DNA from: UBA1351 sp963677625
Lineage (GTDB): Bacteria; Bacillota; Clostridia; Lachnospirales; Vallitaleaceae
Direction: 5' to 3'
NCBI GenBank assembly: GCA_963677625.2
Contig: CAXXSW010000001.1
Location: 62,001 to 126,000, forward strand
DNA length: 64,000 nucleotides
Part shown: positions 16,775 to 26,437 of the stretch, in pieces
Position numbering within the stretch: position 1 is the first letter of the stretch
Layout: every line of letters starts with the position of its first letter
Translations under genes and position numbers: made by a program
The notes under the pieces: model-generated
Told to the model about the DNA's origin: nothing
The model's input: only the letters and a program-made list of their open reading frames with translations
The model's database searches: none

Positions 16775-18693
16775 TAATTATCTCCATTCGTGTCGCTAAA
16801 GTAAATGGTTGCAGGGTAAACGAGCGTACCATCGTTATATACACGAACCACACCTTGTCCAACACCTGTTGCAGTCAGATTTAGAGGGAAATATGATGCG
16901 TCTACATCATCCTCGAAAATAATCACCTCACCGCTTCCAGTATCCAAAGTAACTTTTAGACGATATTCATCCTGTCCGTTTTCTGCTACATTATAAACAG
17001 CAAAGGGAATTGATACAGGAACAAACTCTGGTCCCTTACTAACCACATAGTCAACCACATATCCCTCTTTTACTTCTCTTCCAGCTTCTACTGACGCAGA
17101 TATAATATAACCTGCTTTTATTTCATCATCATAGACAGTCGACATAGTCCCCGGAATAAAACCGTTAAGTTCAAGCATACCCAAACCTTCATTAACTTCA
17201 AGACCAACAATGTCGGGCATGGTAATCATGAATATTTCAGGTCCATTACTAACATAAATTTCAACTTCACTACCAAGTGGAACTTCTTCATTTGGTAGTG
17301 GGTCCTGACGGATAACTCCACCTTTTGGAACTACGGAGTTATATTCTGTAGTCATTTTGACTTGGAATCCTTTTGAATCCAAGGAGGTCTCTGCAACATC
17401 GTATTCAAGTCCCATAACATTGGTAACCGTGGCCATTTCAACTCCAAGGCTAACAACAACATCAATAACACGATCAAGTTCTACTATTGATTCCACTCCA
17501 GGTTCTTGGCTGATAATCTGCCCTTTAGGAACCTCATCGTCGTATAGACTATCAACAACTTTTATGTCAAGCCCCAAAGCTTCAAGACTAACTTCTGCCT
17601 GATCAACTGTCTGTCCCAAAACATCTGGCACCTCAATTGTCTCCGGAATATAGTCACCTGTAATATTCGTAAACATATAAAAAACGATAACCAATACAAG
17701 GGTAAAGCTTAACAAAATACCTAGAGCAACAATCAGTCGGTCTAGAGGATCTTTATTACCACTATACTCCAAAACCTCATTTTTACTCCATATGTGCTTC
17801 ATTTCCTCATGATTCATAATCAGTGTTTCTTCTGGTGCATTATCAATAGTATATATAAGGACATCATCTGGATTTAACATGGATTGTTTTATGTCTTCCA
17901 ACATCTCTTTAGCACTTTGATATCGAAGGGATGATTTTTTTTGAGTTGCCTTAGTGATAATCGTCTGAATATTAGTTGACAGATTTTCATTCAGTTCTGT
18001 CGGATCAGGCATATCATCATGAATTTGCATCAAGGCGACATTAACTGCATTGTCTCCTTCAAAAGGAACCCGTCCTGTAGCCATTTCATACATACAAATC
18101 CCTAAGGAATATAGGTCACTTTTATTATCGTGGTAAGATCCCTTTGCCTGCTCAGGTGCAATATAATGAACACTACCAGATGTGTTTTCATTTATTTCAA
18201 TCGTATTGTTGCCGGCAATTCTGGCAATACCAAAATCCATGACTTTAACCTTACCATCATGTGTCAACATTATATTCTGTGGCTTAATATCCCTGTGAAT
18301 AATGTGATTCTTATGAGCATTTTCCAAAGCTGTTGCTACACAAACAGAAATCTTAAGGATTTCTGTATCTGTTAGATGTCCATTATTTCGAATATAGTCT
18401 TTCAGGGTCTCACCCTCTAAATATTCCATAACAATATAATGGGTTTTTCCTTCTTGACCAACATCAAAAATACCTACAATATTAGAGTGCGATAAAGATG
18501 CTGCTGATTGTGCTTCAACCTTAAATTTGCGAACAAAAGTATCATCTAGACAATACTCATCACGAAGTACCTTTATGGCAACATACCGCCCTAGTTTGTT
18601 ATCTTTAGCCTTATAAACAATACTCATGCCTCCAGATCCAATACGTTCAATAATTTCATATCGTTCTGCTAAGACTCCACCGATTTTAATCAT
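16774..18693 (-). CDS. prkC: PASTA-domain Ser/Thr protein kinase
   Basis: This is a membrane Ser/Thr kinase that senses cell-wall fragments and regulates growth, division or spore germination in Firmicutes. It has 639 residues. The N-terminal kinase has GSGGMSIVYKA (Gly loop), the catalytic HRDIKPQNIML and DFGIA. One membrane helix lies at about 318-345. Three extracellular PASTA repeats cover about 350-555, each with a PDVLG/PDIVG-like core. The last 85 residues are a non-PASTA, Ig-like tail. It overlaps the phosphatase stop by four bases (ATGA), the standard stp-prkC pair. Confidence 0.97.
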   Translation of the reverse strand: MIKIGGVLAERYEIIERIGSGGMSIVYKAKDNKLGRYVAIKVLRDEYCLDDTFVRKFKVEAQSAASLSHSNIVGIFDVGQEGKTHYIVMEYLEGETLKDYIRNNGHLTDTEILKISVCVATALENAHKNHIIHRDIKPQNIMLTHDGKVKVMDFGIARIAGNNTIEINENTSGSVHYIAPEQAKGSYHDNKSDLYSLGICMYEMATGRVPFEGDNAVNVALMQIHDDMPDPTELNENLSTNIQTIITKATQKKSSLRYQSAKEMLEDIKQSMLNPDDVLIYTIDNAPEETLIMNHEEMKHIWSKNEVLEYSGNKDPLDRLIVALGILLSFTLVLVIVFYMFTNITGDYIPETIEVPDVLGQTVDQAEVSLEALGLDIKVVDSLYDDEVPKGQIISQEPGVESIVELDRVIDVVVSLGVEMATVTNVMGLEYDVAETSLDSKGFQVKMTTEYNSVVPKGGVIRQDPLPNEEVPLGSEVEIYVSNGPEIFMITMPDIVGLEVNEGLGMLELNGFIPGTMSTVYDDEIKAGYIISASVEAGREVKEGYVVDYVVSKGPEFVPVSIPFAVYNVAENGQDEYRLKVTLDTGSGEVIIFEDDVDASYFPLNLTATGVGQGVVRVYNDGTLVYPATIYFSDTNGDN

Positions 18694-19430
18694 GCTAAGC
18701 CACCTCCTGAAAGTTTAATCAAGACGATGGTTATATTATCTGTTCCTCCAAGATCAAGTGCTTTTCTAAGCATAGTATCGACACGGTCTTCCAAAGTACC
18801 ATCTTTATGTATAAAAAAGAGAATTTCGTCATCGCGTAGCATATTGGTCAGGCCGTCTGAGCATAAAAGAATATATTCCCAATCCTTTTTTATCTTATAT
18901 TCCTTAAAATCAGGCTCAATCGTTTTGTCAACACCTAATGCTTTTGTAATCCTGTTTTTATTGGGGTGACGATAAGCTTCTTCATGAGTAATAGCTCCGG
19001 CATCCAACAAGCCCTGTACATAAGAATGATCTTTGGTAAGCTGTACCATCTGATCAGTTTTAACTGCATAAACTCGGCTATCACCAATATGAGCCACATG
19101 ACACATGTTACCTTCAACCGTTACAATATCTGTTGTTGTTCCCATACCAAAAAGAGAACCATCATTTAAAGACTTTTCAAAAATCGCCTTATTGGCCTTA
19201 TCCATACTCTGGTGAAAGACTGATACAACCTGTTCTTGACTCTTCCTAACCGTTTCAAGAACCGTATCAACTGCAAGTCTTGAAGCCATGGCACCACCTT
19301 GATGACCGCCCATACCATCAGCAACAATATATATATTCTGAAGTGGGCCAATATTTATATCCATATTTATAAAAGCGTCCTGGTTTTCCTGACGGACGTA
19401 TCCTTTATGACTGATACCGTATGAAATCAT
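18690..19430 (-). CDS. stp: PP2C-family Ser/Thr phosphatase
   Basis: This phosphatase removes phosphate from PrkC and its substrates. It has 246 residues. PP2C motifs are GYVRQENQDAF (about 10-20), IYIVADGMGGHQGGAMAS with metal-binding Asp/Gly, VAHIGDSRVYAV, CSDGLTNML and GGTDNITIVLI. I chose the ATG at 19430, preceded by GGGAGG, over an upstream in-frame start at 19454 with no ribosome binding site. It is coupled to prkC by a four-base overlap. Confidence 0.96.
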   Translation of the reverse strand: MISYGISHKGYVRQENQDAFINMDINIGPLQNIYIVADGMGGHQGGAMASRLAVDTVLETVRKSQEQVVSVFHQSMDKANKAIFEKSLNDGSLFGMGTTTDIVTVEGNMCHVAHIGDSRVYAVKTDQMVQLTKDHSYVQGLLDAGAITHEEAYRHPNKNRITKALGVDKTIEPDFKEYKIKKDWEYILLCSDGLTNMLRDDEILFFIHKDGTLEDRVDTMLRKALDLGGTDNITIVLIKLSGGGLA

Positions 19431-19492
19431 ACTACCTCCCAGTTTACTTACCACTACATTGGATTAATCAACCTTTAATCCGTGCATCGGTT

Positions 19493-20554
19493 CTAATTAT
19501 TATTTTTCGTATATCTGTTTCTAAGCTGTCCACATGCCGCATCAATACTCTGACCCAAAGACCTTCTTATTGTTGTGGGAATATGATGCTTTTCCAAAAC
19601 ATTTTTAAAAGCTTTGATCCTATCAAGGCCTGTTGGTGTATAGTCTCTTTCATCAACAGGATTTACTGGTATCAGATTAACATGGCAGAGTACGCCAGAC
19701 AAGAGTTTTCCTAAATCTTCTGCATTTTGTAAGGAATCATTTACGCTGTGAATCATAGAATATTCAAATGTTATACGCCTGTTAGTGGTTTCTGTATATT
19801 TCTTACAGGCTTCTATAAGCTGTTCAAGTGGATATTTACCAGCAATCGGCATCACTCTTTTTCGTTCATCCTGATAAGGAGAATGCAAGGATATAGCTAG
19901 ATTAACTTGTGGAGCATCTATACTTAATTTTATGATATTTTCGACAATACCGCAAGTTGATACAGTTATACTTCTTCGTGATAAATGACGCCCTTTTTCA
20001 TCACTGATTAACCGTATAAAACGTATAAGTTGATCATAATTATCAAAGGGTTCACCTGTTCCCATCACTACAACTGAATGGATACTGATATCCTGATCTA
20101 CTTCAATAGCATAGATCTGGTCAAGCATTTCTGATGCCATAAGTTGTCGCTTCAAACCACCAATTGTTGAAGCACAAAAAGTACACCCCATTTTACATCC
20201 AACCTGAGAAGAAATACATACAGAATATCCGTACTTATACTTCATTAGTACCGTTTCAATAATTTCTCCATCATGAAGTTTGAAAAGATACTTTATGGTC
20301 CCGTCCCTATCATCATGGAAGGCATTGGCCTTCTCTACCACCATCAAGGGCTTCTGTTCAGATAGTTTAGTCCTAAGGTCTTTAGGTATGTTTTTCATAG
20401 CATCATAAGAACGTACCTTTTTATTATGTATCCAGTCAAATAGCTGTTTACCACGGAACTTTGCTTCTTTTAGCTCCAAAAGTTTAATTTCTAATTCATC
20501 TAAATACAGGGATTTAATATCTAATTTTTCCAAAGAATCTTCCTTTTCTTTCAC
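19493..20554 (-). CDS. rlmN: 23S rRNA (adenine2503-C2)/tRNA methyltransferase RlmN
   Basis: RlmN is a radical SAM enzyme that methylates A2503 of 23S rRNA and A37 of some tRNAs. The 353-residue protein has FRGKQLFDWIHNK near the start and the radical SAM cluster motif CKMGCTFCAS (about 125). MGTGEPFDNYD and the conserved C-terminal SIDAACGQL with the methyl-carrying cysteine follow. The start is probably the GTG at 20554; a TTG at 20533, better spaced from AAGGAAG, is an alternative. It lies four bases after rsmB. Confidence 0.95.
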   Translation of the reverse strand: MKEKEDSLEKLDIKSLYLDELEIKLLELKEAKFRGKQLFDWIHNKKVRSYDAMKNIPKDLRTKLSEQKPLMVVEKANAFHDDRDGTIKYLFKLHDGEIIETVLMKYKYGYSVCISSQVGCKMGCTFCASTIGGLKRQLMASEMLDQIYAIEVDQDISIHSVVVMGTGEPFDNYDQLIRFIRLISDEKGRHLSRRSITVSTCGIVENIIKLSIDAPQVNLAISLHSPYQDERKRVMPIAGKYPLEQLIEACKKYTETTNRRITFEYSMIHSVNDSLQNAEDLGKLLSGVLCHVNLIPVNPVDERDYTPTGLDRIKAFKNVLEKHHIPTTIRRSLGQSIDAACGQLRNRYTKNNN

Positions 20555-20557
20555 TAT

Positions 20558-21931
20558 TTAAGCTAGACTTTTTCGCATCCGGCTAATAAAGAAGCCATCA
20601 GATATGGTTTCATCAGTGAGTAGTTGTAAACAGCCATCAGTAAAGTACGGTTTCAAAAGGTCTATATTAATCTGATCAGAGTAGACTTCAAAAACTTTAT
20701 CTAAGGCTTCGATACTAAAGTTCTTATTTTTCTTTAAAAATCGTTTAACCTGATAAAGATTTTCTTCTTTATTGACTGTGCATGTGGAGTAAATCAGTAC
20801 TCCTCCTGGTTTTACATAAGATTTAACATTATCTAAAATATTTCCTTGAAGGGCTATTAGCTGGTCCATATCCTCTAAAGTAATATTTGTCTTTATATCC
20901 GGTTTATTTCTAAGAATACCAAGTCCTGAACATGGCGCATCACAAACCACCACGTCAAAAGCCTCCACATAATCCTCATTAAGCACAGTTGAATCCTGAA
21001 GCTTGAGTTCCACATTACCAATATCAAGCCTTACTATATTTTCTTCGATTTTTAAAAGCTTAGTTGGGCTAATATCACAAGCCAAAACTTTTCCTGAATC
21101 TGATAATAATTGTGCAAGATGGGTTGTTTTGCCTCCTGGTGCAGCACAAGTATCTAAAACTTTCATCCCTGCTTCAACCTTAGCAGCATATCCCACAAGC
21201 GTTGAGCTTTCATCTTGAACTTGAAAGTGACCAAGTTCGAAGGCATTAAGTTTCGATAATTGATCATAACCACTTATTCGAAGACTATTATTTAACAAGG
21301 GACTTTGGTCTACCACTACATATTCTTCCAATTCATCAACTACTTGTTTCAAGCTAATCTTTAAAGGGTTGGTCCTTATTATTGTTGCCTTCTCTTTAAG
21401 ACTTTCTTTTAAAAACTTCTCTAAAACAGAAGATTCATACTGTTCTAATAGTTTATTAACCAAATACTCCGCAACAGAATATCGAATAGATAAATATTTA
21501 GCCGTAGGAAGTTTGTCAATTTTACTGTCAATCTTATCCTTGTCTCTGGCAAGAGACCTAAGTACACCGTTGACAAACCCTGAAAGTTGATGAAATTTAC
21601 GTTTTTTTGCTAGTTTAACACTTTCATTTATAGCAGCATGATCAGGAACCTTATCCATAAAGATAATCTGATACGCTGCCATTCGAATAAGATGTCTGAT
21701 AACCGGCTTCATTTTTTTAACTTTAACTTTAGAAACCTGATTAATAGCATAATCAATATATATCTCTTGTTCTAGAATTCCATAAATAATCTTTGAAATA
21801 AAACTTCTTTGTTGCTTATCAAAATCATAAACATAGAAATAATCATCAAGAACCTGAGATGCAAACAGTTCTTTTTCTTCCATGTCTTCCAAGATCTTGA
21901 GACAGTAATTACGTTCAGAACCTTTAGTCAC
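20558..21931 (-). CDS. rsmB: 16S rRNA (cytosine967-C5)-methyltransferase
   Basis: RsmB methylates C967 of 16S rRNA. The 457-residue protein has an N-terminal NusB-like RNA-binding domain (about 1-140) and a C-terminal AdoMet methyltransferase domain. The latter carries VLDTCAAPGGKTTHLAQLL (about 257), VVCDAPCSGLGILRNKPDIK with the catalytic Cys, and IYSTCTVNKEEN with the second Cys. The start is a GTG at 21931 after AGGAGG. It overlaps the metallopeptidase gene by eight bases. Confidence 0.96.
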   Translation of the reverse strand: MTKGSERNYCLKILEDMEEKELFASQVLDDYFYVYDFDKQQRSFISKIIYGILEQEIYIDYAINQVSKVKVKKMKPVIRHLIRMAAYQIIFMDKVPDHAAINESVKLAKKRKFHQLSGFVNGVLRSLARDKDKIDSKIDKLPTAKYLSIRYSVAEYLVNKLLEQYESSVLEKFLKESLKEKATIIRTNPLKISLKQVVDELEEYVVVDQSPLLNNSLRISGYDQLSKLNAFELGHFQVQDESSTLVGYAAKVEAGMKVLDTCAAPGGKTTHLAQLLSDSGKVLACDISPTKLLKIEENIVRLDIGNVELKLQDSTVLNEDYVEAFDVVVCDAPCSGLGILRNKPDIKTNITLEDMDQLIALQGNILDNVKSYVKPGGVLIYSTCTVNKEENLYQVKRFLKKNKNFSIEALDKVFEVYSDQINIDLLKPYFTDGCLQLLTDETISDGFFISRMRKSLA

Positions 21932-22619
21932 GCCGTCTTCCTCCTGTAAGAATCAAGAGCCTAACCAAACTAAGCACTGCCGCTGCGGCTGCTGCTACAT
22001 AAGTTAAAGCTGCTGCATTAAGGACTTTTTTAGCTGGTACCATCTCTTCTCGATCCAAATATTGTTCTTCTTCTAATATATCAAGAGCTCTTGATGATGC
22101 ATTAAATTCCACAGGCAAAGTAACTAGTTGAAAAATAACTGCCCCTGAAAAAAAGAGGATACCCATATTAATGAAAATTTCAGAAAAACCACCGCCAAAA
22201 AACATACCGATTATAATTAGGGGCATGGCTGCCTGGTTAGCAATATTCACAACCGGTACAATCGCATGTCTAATATTTAGGGGAAGGTAATCATGCTGAT
22301 GTTGCATAGCATGACCACATTCATGAGCCGCCACACTAACCGCTGCAATAGAAGTAGAATTATACACCTTGTCTGATAATCGAACTGTTTTTGTTTTAGG
22401 ATCATAATGGTCACTTAGATTTCCTTTAATATGCTCAATACCCACGTCATACATACCATTGATCCCAAGTATTTTTTCAGCAATTTCACGCCCTGTATAA
22501 CCATTACGATTCCCTTGTTGCGAATATTGTGCAAAGGTAGATTTAACCTTGCTACTTGCGTATAAGCTAAGTAAAATAGCCGGTAAAAGGATAATATATG
22601 ATCCGTACCATGCATACAT
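21924..22619 (-). CDS. Membrane zinc metallopeptidase (YugP-like)
   Basis: This membrane protein has 231 residues, with a hydrophobic start and several further membrane segments. The zinc-peptidase motif HECGHAMQHQ lies near residue 95. The C-terminal EFNASSRALDILE is also conserved in the PF04298 zinc-peptidase family; B. subtilis YugP is a member. Its substrate is unknown. The start at 22619 is ATG with AGGA ten bases upstream; a GTG at 22628 is too close to that site. It sits between fmt and rsmB, a common Clostridial arrangement that suggests a general housekeeping role. Confidence 0.9.
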   Translation of the reverse strand: MYAWYGSYIILLPAILLSLYASSKVKSTFAQYSQQGNRNGYTGREIAEKILGINGMYDVGIEHIKGNLSDHYDPKTKTVRLSDKVYNSTSIAAVSVAAHECGHAMQHQHDYLPLNIRHAIVPVVNIANQAAMPLIIIGMFFGGGFSEIFINMGILFFSGAVIFQLVTLPVEFNASSRALDILEEEQYLDREEMVPAKKVLNAAALTYVAAAAAAVLSLVRLLILTGGRRRD

Positions 22620-22635
22620 AATCGTCACTTCCTAT

Positions 22636-23571
22636 CTATTCAAGAATTCTTCCTTCAGCTAATTGGTAACCATTTAAAAAGGCAGATGCTTCCATCCTCT
22701 TTTTGCCTTGAAGCTGTACTTCCTTAATAAGAAGCGCCTCCTCACCGCAGGATACAATAAAACCCTCCTTCGCATTCACCAGACAAATAGTTCCCGGAGT
22801 ATACTCATCATTTACTCTTTCGACAACCTGTGCCTTCCATATTTTCATTAATTGTCCATCTAAAAATGTAAAAGCACTTGGCCATGGATTCAATCCCCGT
22901 ATAAGGCATTCTATTTCTTTTGCCGATTTATGCCAATTAATTTTACCAGAAGTTTTCTCAAGCATGGGAGCATGGGTTGCTTGATTATCATCTTGCTTTA
23001 TTGGGTTAAGTGAACCTTTTTCAGCTTGTTCCAGTGTTTTTAAAATCAAGTCACCACCAGCCAACATAAGCTTATCATGAAGCGAACCTGCTGTTTCATC
23101 ATTTTCTATATTTATAATCGTTTTAAGAAGCATATCGCCAGTATCCATACCCTCATCCATCTGCATGGTAGTTATACCTGTAGACTGTTCGCCATTAATA
23201 ACAGCCCATTGATAAGGGGCAGCACCTCGATATTTAGGCAATAAGGAGGCGTGTATATTAATGCAACCAAAAGGAGGTGCATCTAAAATCTCTTTAGGCA
23301 GAATCTGCCCATATGCAATTACCACTGCTACATCTGCATCAATGTTTTTAAAACCTTCTATTTCTTCAATATTTCTGATACGCTTAGGTTGGTATACAGG
23401 AATACCAGCCTGCAAACACACTTCTTTAATTGGTGTCATTTGCATCTTTTTCCCCCTACCCTTGGGTTTATCTGGTTGTGTATAGCAGGCAACCACATCA
23501 TGTTCAGAATCGATTAGCGTTTTCAGTGTTGGTACACTAAACTCAGGTGTACCCATAAATATTATCTTCAT
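22636..23571 (-). CDS. fmt: Methionyl-tRNA formyltransferase
   Basis: Fmt formylates initiator Met-tRNA using 10-formyltetrahydrofolate. The 311-residue protein starts MKIIFMGTPEFSVPTL. Its catalytic region is GCINIHASLLPKYRGAAPYQ (about 104-123) with the essential His. MDEGMDTGDMLL and the C-terminal tRNA-binding OB-like domain with GLNPWPSAF follow. GAGGAAG precedes the ATG. It follows def after a gap that holds two strong hairpins. With def it covers both ends of the N-formyl cycle. Confidence 0.97.
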   Translation of the reverse strand: MKIIFMGTPEFSVPTLKTLIDSEHDVVACYTQPDKPKGRGKKMQMTPIKEVCLQAGIPVYQPKRIRNIEEIEGFKNIDADVAVVIAYGQILPKEILDAPPFGCINIHASLLPKYRGAAPYQWAVINGEQSTGITTMQMDEGMDTGDMLLKTIINIENDETAGSLHDKLMLAGGDLILKTLEQAEKGSLNPIKQDDNQATHAPMLEKTSGKINWHKSAKEIECLIRGLNPWPSAFTFLDGQLMKIWKAQVVERVNDEYTPGTICLVNAKEGFIVSCGEEALLIKEVQLQGKKRMEASAFLNGYQLAEGRILE

Positions 23572-23594
23572 TTACTTCCTCCGTGTTCAAACCA

Positions 23595-23639
23595 TTCCCT
23601 TAAACTTAAGGGAACCGAAGCAGGGCTTGCCTGCTTCGG
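23595..23639 (-). repeat. Two adjacent hairpins between def and fmt
   Basis: TTCCCTTAAACTTAAGGGAA (23595-23614) is a near-perfect inverted repeat. It touches a second one, CCGAAGCAGG-gcttg-CCTGCTTCGG (23615-23639), with a perfect 10 bp stem. There is no U-tract on either side, so this is not a simple terminator. It could be an mRNA processing or stability element, or a small dispersed repeat. Confidence 0.7.
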
Positions 23640-23653
23640 CATCATTGGTTTTA

Positions 23654-24109
23654 CTATTCTACAGTCATTAAGTCAACTGCAATATCTGTATACAACTTAC
23701 CGTCAAGATGATCAATTTCATGACAGATAGCTCGTGCCAACAATTCCTCACCTTCTATTGTATAAGTCTCACCTTTTTCATTCATAGCTTTAGCCTTAAC
23801 TCTATATGGTCTAGTAACAGTTCCTGACTTACCAGGCACACTGAGGCAACCTTCTATACCTACCTGCTCACCTTCAACTTCAATAATTTCAGGATTTATC
23901 ATAACAATTGGGCCTTCACCAACATCAATAACTACAATACGTTTGAGAATACCAACTTGGGGTGCTGCAAGTCCCACTCCATTTGCCTCAACCATCGTTT
24001 CAATCATGTCTTTAATAAGGATTTCTATTTTGGGTGTTACTTCATCTACAGGTCTTGAAATCTTTCTTAAAATTTCATCTCCATCTAATCTGATTTTTCT
24101 TAATGCCAT
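23654..24109 (-). CDS. def: Peptide deformylase
   Basis: Def removes the N-formyl group from new proteins. The 151-residue protein has all three metal-site motifs: GVGLAAPQVG (about 43-52), EGCLSVPG with the cysteine ligand (about 86), and HEIDHLDG (about 130) with the two histidines and catalytic Glu. The ATG at 24109 follows GGAGAAG. It lies 27 bp after priA and ahead of fmt. Cytoplasmic, Fe/Zn dependent. Confidence 0.97.
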   Translation of the reverse strand: MALRKIRLDGDEILRKISRPVDEVTPKIEILIKDMIETMVEANGVGLAAPQVGILKRIVVIDVGEGPIVMINPEIIEVEGEQVGIEGCLSVPGKSGTVTRPYRVKAKAMNEKGETYTIEGEELLARAICHEIDHLDGKLYTDIAVDLMTVE

Positions 24110-24136
24110 ACGACTTCTCCTTTATAATAAATGAGA

Positions 24137-26410
24137 TTAGTTAAATCCCATTGGATTTATTTCCATGGATAATTGTACCTCTTTATAATTATCGTTTCTA
24201 TCCTTTCTATTATAAAGTTCTTTCATGACTAAAGTCAACTTTTTATAAGAAGAACCTTTAACAATAAGACGATTTCTATATTTCCCCTTGATCTTCCCAA
24301 TATGTGTTTTTCCAGGTCCCAAAACAGCAAATGCCCTGTCAGCTTCCTCTGCGTATGCACCTTCAATAACCCTTGCGCACTGATTAAGAAGTTCTCTACC
24401 TTCGTACTCATCCTCCGAAGTTGAAACAATGTTTAGCAAGTGGCAAAAAGGAGGATATATCATGGCACGTCTAAAAAGGATTTCCTCTTCAAAGAAGCCT
24501 TTGTAGTCTTCGCTTATGGCATGAATAATACTGTAATGCTTGGGTTGATATGTTTGAATAATTGCACGTCCTTTAATTGAACCACGACCGGTTCGACCTA
24601 CAACCTGAGTTATTAATTGGAATGTCCTTTCTGCCCCTCGAAAGTCCTGCACATTAAGACTCATATCAGCAGCTAAAACACCCACTAAAGAAACATGATG
24701 AAAATCATGCCCTTTGGCCACCATCTGAGTCCCTATAAGAATATCTGCCTGTCTATCCCTAAATTGCTTAAGAACTTTTTCATGACCGTGTTTGCTTGAA
24801 GTCGTGTCCTGATCCATTCTTAAAATTCTAGCATTAGGAAAAAGTTCCATAAGATGACTTTCGATTTTCTGAGTACCAGCACCAAACCCTTTAATGTACT
24901 TAGAACCACAAGCTGGACATTCCTTGACAAAAGGTTTGGAAGCACCACATAAATGGCATATCAGTCTACCTACATTTCTATGGTAGGTCATAGATACATC
25001 ACAGTGTTCACATGTATGAACAAAACCACAGGAACGACAAGATACACTACCTGCATAGCCCCTACGATTTAAAAATAAGATTATCTGCTCATTTCTTTTC
25101 AATGCTTCTTCCATCTCTTTATACAAAGTTCGACTAAGAAAATCTGTGTTACCTGATTCCAATTCCAATCTCATATCAACAACTTCTATTTCTTTTTGGG
25201 CCCCTTGAACAGCACGTTCCTTCATTTCCAGAAGATGATATTGCCCCGTTTGCGCCTTCTGATAAGTGTCTACCAAGGGAGTTGCACTGCCAAGAATCAC
25301 AGGACATTTATGGGATATTCCACGTTTAATTGCCACCTCTCTGGCATGGTATTTAGGGTCTCTTTCAGATTTATAAGTATGCTCATGTTCTTCATCTATA
25401 ATAATCATACCTAATTTCTCAAAGGGAGTAAAAATAGCAGATCTGGCACCAATCATAATACTGATATCTCCATTTTTTGCCTTCTGCCACTGTTCATAAC
25501 GCTCTCCAAGATTAAGCCTAGAATGCATAACTCCTATTACTGAGCCGAAGCGACTGGTAAAGCGCATAATAGTTTGAGGAGTCAATCCAATTTCAGGAAT
25601 AAGTACTATAGCAGATTCTCCTTTATTGAGAACCTTCTCAATAAGTCTTAAATAGACTTCTGTCTTACCACTTCCTGTGACTCCATGAATTAAATATATT
25701 TCTGACTGATCCATTCCTTTTGATATTGTTTCAATAACAATCTCTTGCTCCTCAGTTAATCTTACTTCTTTATCAGCTACCTGTTCACCAAGGATGTCAA
25801 TCTTTCTCTCGTAGGTTTCATCAAGGCGTCTAAATAAACCTAATTCTTCTAAACTTTTAATCATATTGGATGAAGTTTTGAATCTGGCTAAAAGATCTTT
25901 TTCAATGAAATAGTAAGGATAATCTTTGGTATTAAAACATACATTTTCTATGAAATCAAGTATTTCATACCGTTTCTTTAACTTTTTATTATCAGCAATT
26001 GTCAACTTATACGCCTTTAGTTTCTCTAGTTCATTATCATTTAATATTAGGGTCTTAAATGTCTTTAGTTTAACATCTATATCTCGTGGTAACATTAGTT
26101 TTAGCGCAGCCGTTAATGGACATTGGTATCTAGAATGTATCCAAAAACCAAGTTTTAGTAGTTCCCCCATTACCGACACATGCTCTTTTACTGAGTGAAT
26201 GTATTTAAGCTCAAACTCCGGTTTTTCCTTAAGATTTCCAATTTCAATAACATAGCCTTCCTTAAGATGATTTCCACGTCCAAAAGGCGCTAAAACAACA
26301 GACCCAATATCTACTGAAGATATGAGGTCTGCAGGAATCATATATGTAAATGTGCGATTAAGTGCATTGGTAGATATACCAATAATTACTTTAGCTACTT
26401 CTTCATTCAC
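24137..26410 (-). CDS. priA: Primosomal protein N' (replication restart helicase)
   Basis: PriA reloads the replicative helicase on repaired forks. The 757-residue protein has an N-terminal DNA-binding domain (about 1-200). The helicase domain carries HGVTGSGKTEVYLRLI (Walker A), IIIDEEHEHTYKSE (DEEH box) and GSATPLVDTY. A zinc-binding region follows (CRSCGFVHTCEHC, CHLCG, CPACG). The C-terminal helicase half carries VVGRTGRGSIKGRAIIQTY. The start is a GTG at 26410 after AAAGGGG. It heads the priA-def-fmt chain, with only 27 bp separating it from the diguanylate cyclase stop. Confidence 0.96.
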   Translation of the reverse strand: MNEEVAKVIIGISTNALNRTFTYMIPADLISSVDIGSVVLAPFGRGNHLKEGYVIEIGNLKEKPEFELKYIHSVKEHVSVMGELLKLGFWIHSRYQCPLTAALKLMLPRDIDVKLKTFKTLILNDNELEKLKAYKLTIADNKKLKKRYEILDFIENVCFNTKDYPYYFIEKDLLARFKTSSNMIKSLEELGLFRRLDETYERKIDILGEQVADKEVRLTEEQEIVIETISKGMDQSEIYLIHGVTGSGKTEVYLRLIEKVLNKGESAIVLIPEIGLTPQTIMRFTSRFGSVIGVMHSRLNLGERYEQWQKAKNGDISIMIGARSAIFTPFEKLGMIIIDEEHEHTYKSERDPKYHAREVAIKRGISHKCPVILGSATPLVDTYQKAQTGQYHLLEMKERAVQGAQKEIEVVDMRLELESGNTDFLSRTLYKEMEEALKRNEQIILFLNRRGYAGSVSCRSCGFVHTCEHCDVSMTYHRNVGRLICHLCGASKPFVKECPACGSKYIKGFGAGTQKIESHLMELFPNARILRMDQDTTSSKHGHEKVLKQFRDRQADILIGTQMVAKGHDFHHVSLVGVLAADMSLNVQDFRGAERTFQLITQVVGRTGRGSIKGRAIIQTYQPKHYSIIHAISEDYKGFFEEEILFRRAMIYPPFCHLLNIVSTSEDEYEGRELLNQCARVIEGAYAEEADRAFAVLGPGKTHIGKIKGKYRNRLIVKGSSYKKLTLVMKELYNRKDRNDNYKEVQLSMEINPMGFN

Positions 26411-26437
26411 TAAGCTTGCCCCTTTAATGACAGCATT

